DNA of 64,000 nucleotides, taken from assembly GCF_000284095.1 (NCBI RefSeq), contig NC_017068.1, positions 1,116,001-1,180,000 of the forward strand. The letters are read 5' to 3'. The stretch is from Selenomonas ruminantium subsp. lactilytica TAM6421. Its GTDB lineage: Bacteria; Bacillota; Negativicutes; Selenomonadales; Selenomonadaceae. The first letter of the stretch is position 1. Every line of letters begins with the position of its first letter. The position numbers and the translations under genes were made by a program. The notes below the pieces were generated by a model. The model had not been told where the DNA came from. It saw only the letters and a program-made list of their open reading frames with translations, and searched no databases. Shown one piece after another: positions 8,725 through 16,537 of the stretch.

Positions 8725-10038
8725 ATGAACTATGAGGAGTCTCTGGATTATCTGGAAAGCCTCAATACATTTGGCATTAGACTTGGCTTGGAACGCATTC
8801 AAAAATTACTGGCAAGATTGGAATTACCGCAGGAACGCTATCGCACCATCCATGTGACGGGAACCAATGGCAAAGGCTCTGTGTCCGCCATGCTGGCGGG
8901 CATCCTGCGCCATTCGGGCATCCGCACGGGATTTTACTCTTCGCCCCATCTCGTTTCCTATACGGAACGGATACGGGTGGACGGTCAGTCCATCAGTGAG
9001 CAGGAATTTGCGGACTGCCTGAGCTCCATCAAGGTCTATGTGGATCAGATGGTGGAGGAAGGCGAGGAATGTCCGACGCAGTTTGAAGTGCTCACGGCGT
9101 TGGCTTTCGTATACTTTGCCATCAAGCATGTGGAATATGCGGTGATTGAAGTAGGTCTGGGGGGGCTCCTGGACTCCACCAATGTCATCGTACCGGAAGT
9201 CTCCGTTATCACCAACGTGACCTTGGAACATGCTGACCGCTGTGGCGGCACCCTGGAAGGGGTGGCCCATCATAAGGCAGGCATCATCAAGGATGATGTG
9301 CCAGTGGTGACGGCCGCCCAAGGGGAAGCCTTGGAAATCATCCGGCAGACGGCGGAGGAGAAAAACGCCGACATCTTTGTGGCCGGTGAGGATTTCAGTG
9401 CGGAATTCATCAGCTGCGAAAGCAATTTCCAGCGGCTGGAGTTTTCCTCGGGGCTGTTGGGCGCGGTAAAAGTGCCTTTCACCCTGCATCTGATGGGCAA
9501 GCATCAGATTGAGAATGCGGCGGTGGCGGTGATGACGGCCCAGCTCATCCACAATCTGGACAGCCGCATCACCAACAAGACCATCGATGATGCCCTGAGT
9601 CTCGTGAGCTGGCCGGCCCGCTTTGAGCGGGTGGATATGGGCCGGCAGAAGATCATCATCGACGGTGCCCATAATCCGGCGGGCATGCAGGCCTTGCGGG
9701 AAAGCCTTGACCTGTATTATCCAGTGGATGAGCGTGTTTACCTGCTAGGCATCCTCAAGGACAAGGATATCGAACATATGCTTGGCACCCTGCTGCGTCC
9801 CAATGATACGGTGATTGTCACCGTACCTCATTCGGACCGGGCCAGTGATCCGCAGATCCTGACGGGGCAGGTGGCCAGATTTGTGCAGCATGTGGAAACC
9901 ATGGCCGATAATGGCGAAGCCCTGAATCGGGCTTTGGAGCTGGCCAATGGTGAAAAATTGCTGGTTATGGCAGGTTCCCTCTATCTGGTCGGCGGTCTCA
10001 GGCAGATGCTGCTGGATAAGAAGGGGGGAGAAGCATGA
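8725..10038 (+). CDS. folC: folylpolyglutamate synthase / dihydrofolate synthase
   Basis: A 438-residue Mur-ligase-family enzyme. The P-loop is VTGTNGKGSVSAML (about residue 45), with GLGGLLDSTNV and TNVTLEHADRCGGTLEGVA in the middle and IIDGAHNPAGM at the start of the C-terminal domain. It adds glutamate to folates, and often also makes dihydrofolate, in the cytoplasm. The frame opens with TTG at 8707 inside the valS end, but ATG 8725 has AGGGGTG 6 bases before it and fits the family N-terminus (MNYEESLDYLESL). It overlaps the next gene by four bases (ATGA). Confidence 0.95.
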   Translation: MNYEESLDYLESLNTFGIRLGLERIQKLLARLELPQERYRTIHVTGTNGKGSVSAMLAGILRHSGIRTGFYSSPHLVSYTERIRVDGQSISEQEFADCLSSIKVYVDQMVEEGEECPTQFEVLTALAFVYFAIKHVEYAVIEVGLGGLLDSTNVIVPEVSVITNVTLEHADRCGGTLEGVAHHKAGIIKDDVPVVTAAQGEALEIIRQTAEEKNADIFVAGEDFSAEFISCESNFQRLEFSSGLLGAVKVPFTLHLMGKHQIENAAVAVMTAQLIHNLDSRITNKTIDDALSLVSWPARFERVDMGRQKIIIDGAHNPAGMQALRESLDLYYPVDERVYLLGILKDKDIEHMLGTLLRPNDTVIVTVPHSDRASDPQILTGQVARFVQHVETMADNGEALNRALELANGEKLLVMAGSLYLVGGLRQMLLDKKGGEA

Positions 10039-11798
10039 GCGATAAGGAATCCCCGGAAATGAAGGCCGTCAATGCCAGACGGCGGGCGGCCAATAAGGAG
10101 AAATGGCGGGCAAGGTATGCCAAATGGTCCTGGCAGTTTGTGTTGGCCGAAGCCTTCCTGCTGGCGCTTTTGCCGCCAGCAGCTACGGTGGCCCTGATCT
10201 TTGCTGTAATCCTGACCATCCTGCGGTTCCGCGCGGATAAGGAATTCACCTTCCGTCAGCTGCCCTTTGATGTGCCATTGGGCTTGTTTGTCCTGCTGAG
10301 TGCCTTGTCCATTCTGGTATCGCCGGATCGAGCTTTCAGTTTCTACAACTGGTATAATCTGGTGGGTGTCTATGTGCTGACCTACTTTGTGGTGGGGCAG
10401 AATCTGCGTAGCCGCCAACAGGTGAAGGAATTGCTGGTGGTTATGGGCGCTGCAGCGGTGCTGGTCCTGCTCTATGGCTTCTATCAGTTCCTGTTTGGCA
10501 TCGATATCAGCGCCATGAAATGGGTGGATGGCGATGCTTTCCCGGAACTTCGAAAGCGCGTGTTCTCCACCTGGGAGAATCCCAATATCTTGGCGGGGTA
10601 TCTCGATATCATCATCTGCCTTGCCTTTGGCCTGTTTATCAAGGCGGGGACAAAGCAGAAACGCATTGTCCTCGGAGCGTTGCTGGCGGCCTCTGCCGCC
10701 TGTCTGGCCATGACCTATGCCCGTGGTGCCTGCCTGGTGATTGCCGCTATTTTTGTCGTTTACGGTATGTTAAAGGACTGGCGGGTATTGCTGGTCTGCG
10801 CTGTGGTGGGCATTGGCCTGCTTTTGGCTGATCCCGTGCTCTATGAGCGCCTGACCTCGGTCTTCACCAAGGTAGATACGTCCTCGGAGATGCGTCTGGC
10901 CTTCTGGGAAAGCACCATCGCCATGATTCAGGATCATCCGTTCCTGGGAATTGGCTGGGGAGCTTATTGGAAGGTGTATCCCGAATATGATTTCTATCTG
11001 CAGGGGGCGGATGTACTCATTGTGCATGCACATAATATGTATCTGAACTATGCGGCAGAAATCGGCATTCCGGGCATGCTCTCTTTCATGTGGCTGTTCT
11101 TTGGTTCCCTGTGGCTGGCCCTGCAGCAGAGATTTTTACCGGCAGAACCGGTGGTATCTGCGCCCACGCCCTTTGATTACAATGAGGAAGGGACCGTAGA
11201 TGCAGAGCTCAAGAAAATCAGTGACAGCGTGCAGCAGCCGGAAACTGCACCGCAGCCTTCCCTTTGGCAGGATTTCCTCCATTGGGAGGACTGGCGGCTT
11301 TTCAGCGGGGCTTCCTTAGGCCTCGGGCTGGCGCTGATCTCTGTGGCGCTCAATGGCATTACCGATGATCTGTTGTTCAATATTCCGTCCTCCATGTTCC
11401 TGTGGATGCTGATGGCCTTTATTGCCGCTTTGGCCGCCTTCAATCCGCCCAAGGATGAAGAGACTGAGGAAGTGCCCGAAGTCGTGGCGGAAGAGAAAGT
11501 TTCCGGTGAGGAAATCGCTGCAGAGCCGACTTTGGCTGAGAAGATGAAGGCTGATATGGAAGAAGAGCAGCAGGCAGCAGAGAACACTGAGGCAGAAGAA
11601 CCTGCGGAAGCGGGCGAAGCAGCTCAAGAAGTGGCTAAGGAAACGGAGCAGGAAGTCATGGAAGAAGCTGAGGCAGAAGTTGAAGCTGATACAGAAGCAA
11701 TAAACGACCAGGAAGAGAAAGCGAAAGACGATAACAAAGACGAAAAGGAGGCAGAGGTTCATGAAAAGTCAGGTGAACATATCAAAGGCGACCATTGA
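10035..11798 (+). CDS. O-antigen ligase-like membrane protein with acidic tail
   Basis: A 587-residue polytopic membrane protein. About ten hydrophobic segments lie between residues 35 and 480. The Wzy_C/WaaL-type region includes FSTWENPNILAGYLDI, MTYARGACLVI and FLGIGWGAYWKVYPEY followed by VHAHNMYLNYAAEIGIPG. Such proteins join or polymerise surface polysaccharide outside the inner membrane. Unusual are a cytoplasmic or periplasmic insert near residues 365-410 and a C-terminal tail of about 100 residues made almost only of E, A, K and D. The last 38 bases overlap rex. It might instead be a Wzy-type polymerase; the acceptor is not predictable. Confidence 0.8.
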   Translation: MSDKESPEMKAVNARRRAANKEKWRARYAKWSWQFVLAEAFLLALLPPAATVALIFAVILTILRFRADKEFTFRQLPFDVPLGLFVLLSALSILVSPDRAFSFYNWYNLVGVYVLTYFVVGQNLRSRQQVKELLVVMGAAAVLVLLYGFYQFLFGIDISAMKWVDGDAFPELRKRVFSTWENPNILAGYLDIIICLAFGLFIKAGTKQKRIVLGALLAASAACLAMTYARGACLVIAAIFVVYGMLKDWRVLLVCAVVGIGLLLADPVLYERLTSVFTKVDTSSEMRLAFWESTIAMIQDHPFLGIGWGAYWKVYPEYDFYLQGADVLIVHAHNMYLNYAAEIGIPGMLSFMWLFFGSLWLALQQRFLPAEPVVSAPTPFDYNEEGTVDAELKKISDSVQQPETAPQPSLWQDFLHWEDWRLFSGASLGLGLALISVALNGITDDLLFNIPSSMFLWMLMAFIAALAAFNPPKDEETEEVPEVVAEEKVSGEEIAAEPTLAEKMKADMEEEQQAAENTEAEEPAEAGEAAQEVAKETEQEVMEEAEAEVEADTEAINDQEEKAKDDNKDEKEAEVHEKSGEHIKGDH

Positions 11799-12390
11799 CC
11801 GGCTGCCCCTGTATTTCCGCACCTTGCGGTTGGCGCAGGACGAAGGCAAGGATATCATTTCTTCAGACGAACTGGGGCGTCGACTGGGAATTACCCCGGA
11901 ACAGATCCGCAAGGATCTGGCATCCTTTGGTCAGTTCGGCAAGAAGGGTGTTGGCTACTACGTCAACGAGCTCAAGCGCAATGTGGGCGATATCTTAGGG
12001 CTGGATAACCATTGGAATATCGCCATCATCGGCATTGGTCATCTGGGGGCGGCGCTGGCTAACTTCCATAATTTTGTCACTTTGGGTTTCAATTTGGTGG
12101 CGCTCTTTGATGAAGATCAGGAGGTTATCGGTACCACGGTGAATCATATCAAGGTGGAGGATGTGGCGAATCTGGAACAGATCGTGCAGGAGCGCCATAT
12201 CCATATCGGCATCATCGCCGTGCCTGCGGCCTTTGCCCAGGGCGTGGCTGATAAGCTGGTGGCCGCCGGTGTCAAGGGCATCTGGAACTTTGCTCCCATC
12301 AAGATGGAAGTGCCAAGCTCCATGCATATTGTCAACGAAGATCTGTCGGTAGGGCTTAGCAGTCTTTCCTATCATATCACGCGTAAATAA
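11761..12390 (+). CDS. rex: redox-sensing transcriptional repressor Rex
   Basis: A 209-residue repressor. The N-terminal winged helix (residues 1-80) contains SSDELGRRLGITPEQIRKDL and FGKKGVGYYV. The Rossmann domain has GIGHLGAAL at about residues 90-98 and binds NADH/NAD+. The C-terminal helix (DLSVGLSSLSYHI) is the domain-swap element. Rex senses the NADH/NAD+ ratio and represses fermentation and respiration genes, so it is fitting for an anaerobic fermenter. The start is ATG 11761, preceded by AGGAGGCAGAGG within the upstream coding tail. No complete Rex operator (TTGTGA-N6-TCACAA) was found in this window. Confidence 0.96.
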   Translation: MKSQVNISKATIDRLPLYFRTLRLAQDEGKDIISSDELGRRLGITPEQIRKDLASFGQFGKKGVGYYVNELKRNVGDILGLDNHWNIAIIGIGHLGAALANFHNFVTLGFNLVALFDEDQEVIGTTVNHIKVEDVANLEQIVQERHIHIGIIAVPAAFAQGVADKLVAAGVKGIWNFAPIKMEVPSSMHIVNEDLSVGLSSLSYHITRK

Positions 12391-12403
12391 ATCTTTTGTT
12401 CAG

Positions 12404-12433
12404 ACCGTCCTTCCTTTGGGGAGGGCGGTTTTG
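12404..12433 (+). terminator. terminator after rex
   Basis: GC-rich hairpin, ACCGTCCTTCC against GGAGGGCGGT, followed by TTTTGT. It ends the valS-folC-ligase-rex unit. Confidence 0.75.
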
Positions 12434-12459
12434 TCATGGGGAAACTTTGGCGGACGTCA

Positions 12460-12488
12460 TAGACAAAAAAAGATAATTTTGCTACAAT
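12460..12488 (+). promoter_or_regulatory. promoter of miaB
   Basis: TAGACA (12460-12465), a 17-base spacer and TACAAT (12483-12488) lie 44 bases before the miaB start. It is placed right after the rex terminator, so it opens the miaB-mutS-mutL unit. Confidence 0.7.
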
Positions 12489-12531
12489 GTTATATCGAGT
12501 TATATTTTACAAAAGGACTGAATAAGCAAGT

Positions 12532-13872
12532 ATGAAGATAATAGATGGCAAAGCACATCGCTATGTCAAATTTCTGGTTTACGGCTGTCAGATGAATGTG
12601 GCGGATGCCGAGCGCATGGCGGGGCAGCTGGCTGCCATCGGCTATGAGCGTACCGAGGACACGGATATTGCTGACCTGCTGATCATCAACACCTGTGCCG
12701 TGCGGGAGACCGCCGAAGACAAGGTCTATGGCAAGATCGGGGAGATCAAGAAGCTCAAGCGGGAAAATCCCCAGCTGATCTTTGGCATCACGGGCTGCAT
12801 GGCCCAGAAGGAAAGCGATAAGCTCATCAAGCGGGCACCCCATATCGACTTCGTATTGGGCACGGGCCAGGTGCATGAGCTCACCAAGGTGGTACAGGAA
12901 ATCCAGCAGGAGCGGGGCCATGTGGTCAACACCGCTTTGGACGCCAAAGTGGCGCCGGCTATCGCTGAAGGCAGCCCCATTGCCCGGGAAGGCAGCTTGT
13001 CGGCCTGGGTGCCCATTATGTATGGCTGCAATAATTTCTGCACCTACTGCATCGTGCCTTATGTAAGGGGCCGGGAGCGCAGCCGCCGTCCCGAAGATGT
13101 GGTTAAGGAAGTGGAGCAGGCCGTAGCCCAGGGCTATAAGGAAGTTACCCTTTTAGGTCAGAATGTTAACTCCTACGGCAAGGATCATAAGCTGGCCACC
13201 TTTGCCGAACTTCTCAAGATGGTGGACAAGGTGGAAGGTATCAAGCGGGTGCGCTTTATGACCTCCCATCCGAAAGACCTGAGCGACGAGGTCATCGACG
13301 CCATCGCCGAGGGCGAGCATCTCTGCGAGCATATCCATCTGCCCGTGCAGTATGGCAGCAACCACCTGTTGAAGGCCATGAACCGCGTCTATACGGTGGA
13401 AAGCTACCGGGAACTGGTGAAGAAGATCCGAGCAAAACTGCCCCATGCTTCTTTGACCACGGACTTGATCGTAGGCTTCCCAGGCGAGACGGAAGATGAT
13501 TTTGCCCAGATGCTGGACTTCTTGAAGGAAATCCGCTACGATTCGGCCTATACCTTTATCTATTCCAAGCGCTCCGGTACGCCGGCGGCTGAAATGGAGA
13601 ATCAGGTTGACGATGCTGTTAAGAAGGAGCGGCTCAACGCCCTGATGGCGGTGCAGAACCAAATCAGCCTGGAAATCAACCAGTCCCTGCAGGACAAGGT
13701 AATGGAAGTCATGGTGGAAGGCCCCAGCAAGAATGACGATAGCGTTTGGACGGGCCATACCTGCACGAATAAGATCGTGCTCTTCAATCATCAGGATGAG
13801 CAGCCCGGTGATTTCATTCAGGTAAAGATTACCCACCCGCAGACCTGGGTGTTAAAAGGAATTCGTGTATAA
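12532..13872 (+). CDS. miaB: tRNA-2-methylthio-N6-dimethylallyladenosine synthase
   Basis: A 446-residue radical-SAM methylthiotransferase. The N-terminal UPF0004 domain holds the three auxiliary-cluster cysteines (YGCQMN near 19, NTCAVRE near 54, GCMAQKE near 88). The radical-SAM cluster is CNNFCTYC near residue 166. A C-terminal TRAM domain ends at ITHPQTWVLKG. It adds the 2-methylthio group at A37 of tRNAs reading UNN codons. AAAAGGA is about 14 bases before the ATG, a longer gap than usual, but no better start exists. mutS follows 73 bases later, the common miaB-mutS order of Firmicutes. Confidence 0.96.
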   Translation: MKIIDGKAHRYVKFLVYGCQMNVADAERMAGQLAAIGYERTEDTDIADLLIINTCAVRETAEDKVYGKIGEIKKLKRENPQLIFGITGCMAQKESDKLIKRAPHIDFVLGTGQVHELTKVVQEIQQERGHVVNTALDAKVAPAIAEGSPIAREGSLSAWVPIMYGCNNFCTYCIVPYVRGRERSRRPEDVVKEVEQAVAQGYKEVTLLGQNVNSYGKDHKLATFAELLKMVDKVEGIKRVRFMTSHPKDLSDEVIDAIAEGEHLCEHIHLPVQYGSNHLLKAMNRVYTVESYRELVKKIRAKLPHASLTTDLIVGFPGETEDDFAQMLDFLKEIRYDSAYTFIYSKRSGTPAAEMENQVDDAVKKERLNALMAVQNQISLEINQSLQDKVMEVMVEGPSKNDDSVWTGHTCTNKIVLFNHQDEQPGDFIQVKITHPQTWVLKGIRV

Positions 13873-13882
13873 TCGTATGGAG

Positions 13883-13904
13883 AGCTCCCTCACCTGAGGG
13901 AGCT
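13883..13904 (+). terminator. hairpin between miaB and mutS
   Basis: A perfect 10-bp stem (AGCTCCCTCA against TGAGGGAGCT) with a 2-base loop. The following TCTGCCGTTTATTTT is only loosely T-rich, so it is at best a partial terminator. mutS has no clear separate promoter, suggesting some readthrough. Confidence 0.45.
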
Positions 13905-13945
13905 TCTGCCGTTTATTTTATAGATTTTATGGAGGTAACGCTTAC

Positions 13946-16537
13946 ATGGAACTTACGCCCATGATGCAGCAATATCTGGCCACCAAGGAACAGCATCCCG
14001 AGGCCATTCTATTTTTCCGTTTAGGCGATTTTTATGAGATGTTCTTTGATGACGCCCGCATTGTGTCCAAGGAGCTGAGCCTGACGCTTACAAGCCGCAG
14101 CGGCAATACGGATAAGGCGCCGATGTGCGGCGTGCCTTATCATGCCGCGGAAGGCTATATCAATAAATTGGTAAGCCGCGGTTATAAGGTGGCCATCGCT
14201 GAACAGATTGGCGATCCCAAGGCCAAGGGACTGACTAAGCGGGAGGTCATCAAGATCATCACGCCGGGCACGGTGCTGTCTGAGTCGGCTTTGAAGGATT
14301 CGGCCAATAACTATATTGCCCTGATTCATGAAAAAGACGAGCAGATTATCTTAGCTGGTGCTGATATCTCCACCGGCGAATGCTTCTATGGCATCTATGG
14401 CGGCGGCAGCCGGGAACAGATGCTCTATGATGAGCTCTACCGATTAGCCATGCCGGAACTGCTGGTGGTGGGCAAGCCTTCCTTTATGGATAACCTCAAG
14501 GAATTTACAGATCTGCGTCTGCCGACGGTTTCTTACACCATGATTGAGGAAATCTCCCCGGCGGTGGAGGACCGGATTATCGAGCATTTTGCCGCTGATG
14601 TGCGCCCTAGCGATGAGGGTGCCAAAGAAGCGGTGGCAACCCTGCTGGATTATCTGCACGCTACCGTCATGACGGATCTGACTCATCTTAACCAGCTGAG
14701 TTTCCTGGATGCGTCGGAAAATCTTGTCATTGATACTTATACTTTGCGCAATCTGGAAATCACCCGGAATCTGCGGGACGGGGGCAAGAAGGATACTCTG
14801 CTGGATGTATTGGACTTCACCAATACCGCCATGGGCAGCCGCCTGCTGAAAAAGTGGCTGGAATATCCGCTCTTGAATATCCTGCCCATCAATCAGCGCT
14901 TGGACGCGGTGGAGGAACTGACCAAGGACTTTGCCCTGCGGGGAGGCCTGCGGGAAGCTTGCAAGGATATCCATGACTTCGAGCGACTGCTGACCCGCAT
15001 TGAGGTGGGCACGGCCAACGCCCGGGACCTGATTGCTTTGAAGATCTCTCTGATGAGTTTGCCTGCCATCAAGGAAAAGATGGCCAATGTGCAATCCAAT
15101 GTATTGATGAACTGTCAGAACAATATCCATGTCTTTGACGATTTGGTGGATTTGCTGCAGCGTTCCATTGTGGACGAACCGGGGATTTCCCTGCGGGATG
15201 GCGGCATCATCAAGGACGGCTACAATGCGGATTTGGACGAATACCGCCGCATTGCCCACGACAGCAAATCCATGTTGCAGGAAATCGAGGAGCGGGAGAA
15301 GGAAGAGACAGGCATCCGCTCGCTGAAAATCGGCTATAACAAGGTCTTTGGCTACTATATCGAAGTGCGCCATAGCGGCGCCGATCTCGTGCCGGACAGA
15401 TACATCCGCAAGCAGACCTTGGCCAATGCCGAGCGCTATATCACCGAGGAGCTCAAGGAGTTTGAGACCAAGATTCTCGGTGCCCAGGAAAAGATTGTCA
15501 GCATTGAGTACAATCTCTTTACCGAGGTGCGGGAAGTCATCAAGAGCCGCCTGACGGAAATTCAGGGTACCGCCCATGAGATTGCCATCGTGGATGTGCT
15601 TACAAGCCTGGCGGAAGCTGCCGTATCCTATAACTATGTGCGGCCCCGCATGGTGAACAACGGCGAGATCGATATCAAGGATGGCCGTCATCCCTTGGTG
15701 GAACGCATATTGACCCGGGATTTATTCGTGCCCAATGACACGAAACTCAATCATAGCAACTGTGAAATCATGCTGATTACCGGCCCCAACATGGCAGGTA
15801 AGTCCACCTATATGCGGCAGACGGCTTTGCTGACGCTGATGGCCCAGATTGGCAGCTTTATTCCCGCCAGAGAAGCCGCCATTTCTCCAGTTGACCGCAT
15901 CTTTACCCGTATTGGCGCCAGCGATGACCTGGTCAGCGGCCAGAGTACCTTTATGGTGGAGATGAATGAGGTGGCTCAGATCCTCAAATACGCCACCAAG
16001 AACAGCCTCGTGATCCTCGACGAAATCGGCCGCGGTACCAGTACCTTTGACGGCATGAGCATTGCCCGGGCCGTGATTGAACATATCGAGCAGAAGGTCC
16101 ATGCCAAGACGCTCTTTGCGACACACTATCACGAACTCACGGATCTGGAAGACGATATCGTCAAGAACTACTGCGTGGCCGTAAAAGAGCGGGGCACCCA
16201 GGTGGCTTTTCTGCGGCGCATCGTGCCCGGGGCGGCGGATAAATCCTATGGTATCCATGTGGCGCGTTTGGCTGGTCTGCCCAAGACCGTGACCAAGCGG
16301 GCGGAGGATATTCTTGCCGAGTTGGAAGCGGACGCGGCAGTAACTGTGCCGGCAACAGAAAATATCAAAGCGGCAGAGAAACAGGCTGTGGCGGCCCCCA
16401 TGATGGGCTCGCTCTTTGCTAACAGCCTCAGCGATAAATTGTTGGCCCTGGATGTAATGACCATGACACCGTTGGAGGCCATGAACGAACTCTATAAACT
16501 GCAGGAGCAGGCGAAAAGGGAGGCTGGACAGGCATGA
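13946..16537 (+). CDS. mutS: DNA mismatch repair protein MutS
   Basis: An 863-residue mismatch-recognition ATPase. The N-terminal mismatch-binding domain has the Phe-X-Glu type motif in FRLGDFYEMF (residues 24-33). The ATPase has GPNMAGKSTYM near residue 612, DEIGRGTSTFDG near 692 and ATHYHELTDL. A C-terminal tail with an MMGSLF segment precedes the last helices and could be a beta-clamp-binding region (inference). The start follows ATGGAGGTAACGC with GGAGG at good spacing. It overlaps mutL by four bases (ATGA). Confidence 0.98.
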   Translation: MELTPMMQQYLATKEQHPEAILFFRLGDFYEMFFDDARIVSKELSLTLTSRSGNTDKAPMCGVPYHAAEGYINKLVSRGYKVAIAEQIGDPKAKGLTKREVIKIITPGTVLSESALKDSANNYIALIHEKDEQIILAGADISTGECFYGIYGGGSREQMLYDELYRLAMPELLVVGKPSFMDNLKEFTDLRLPTVSYTMIEEISPAVEDRIIEHFAADVRPSDEGAKEAVATLLDYLHATVMTDLTHLNQLSFLDASENLVIDTYTLRNLEITRNLRDGGKKDTLLDVLDFTNTAMGSRLLKKWLEYPLLNILPINQRLDAVEELTKDFALRGGLREACKDIHDFERLLTRIEVGTANARDLIALKISLMSLPAIKEKMANVQSNVLMNCQNNIHVFDDLVDLLQRSIVDEPGISLRDGGIIKDGYNADLDEYRRIAHDSKSMLQEIEEREKEETGIRSLKIGYNKVFGYYIEVRHSGADLVPDRYIRKQTLANAERYITEELKEFETKILGAQEKIVSIEYNLFTEVREVIKSRLTEIQGTAHEIAIVDVLTSLAEAAVSYNYVRPRMVNNGEIDIKDGRHPLVERILTRDLFVPNDTKLNHSNCEIMLITGPNMAGKSTYMRQTALLTLMAQIGSFIPAREAAISPVDRIFTRIGASDDLVSGQSTFMVEMNEVAQILKYATKNSLVILDEIGRGTSTFDGMSIARAVIEHIEQKVHAKTLFATHYHELTDLEDDIVKNYCVAVKERGTQVAFLRRIVPGAADKSYGIHVARLAGLPKTVTKRAEDILAELEADAAVTVPATENIKAAEKQAVAAPMMGSLFANSLSDKLLALDVMTMTPLEAMNELYKLQEQAKREAGQA

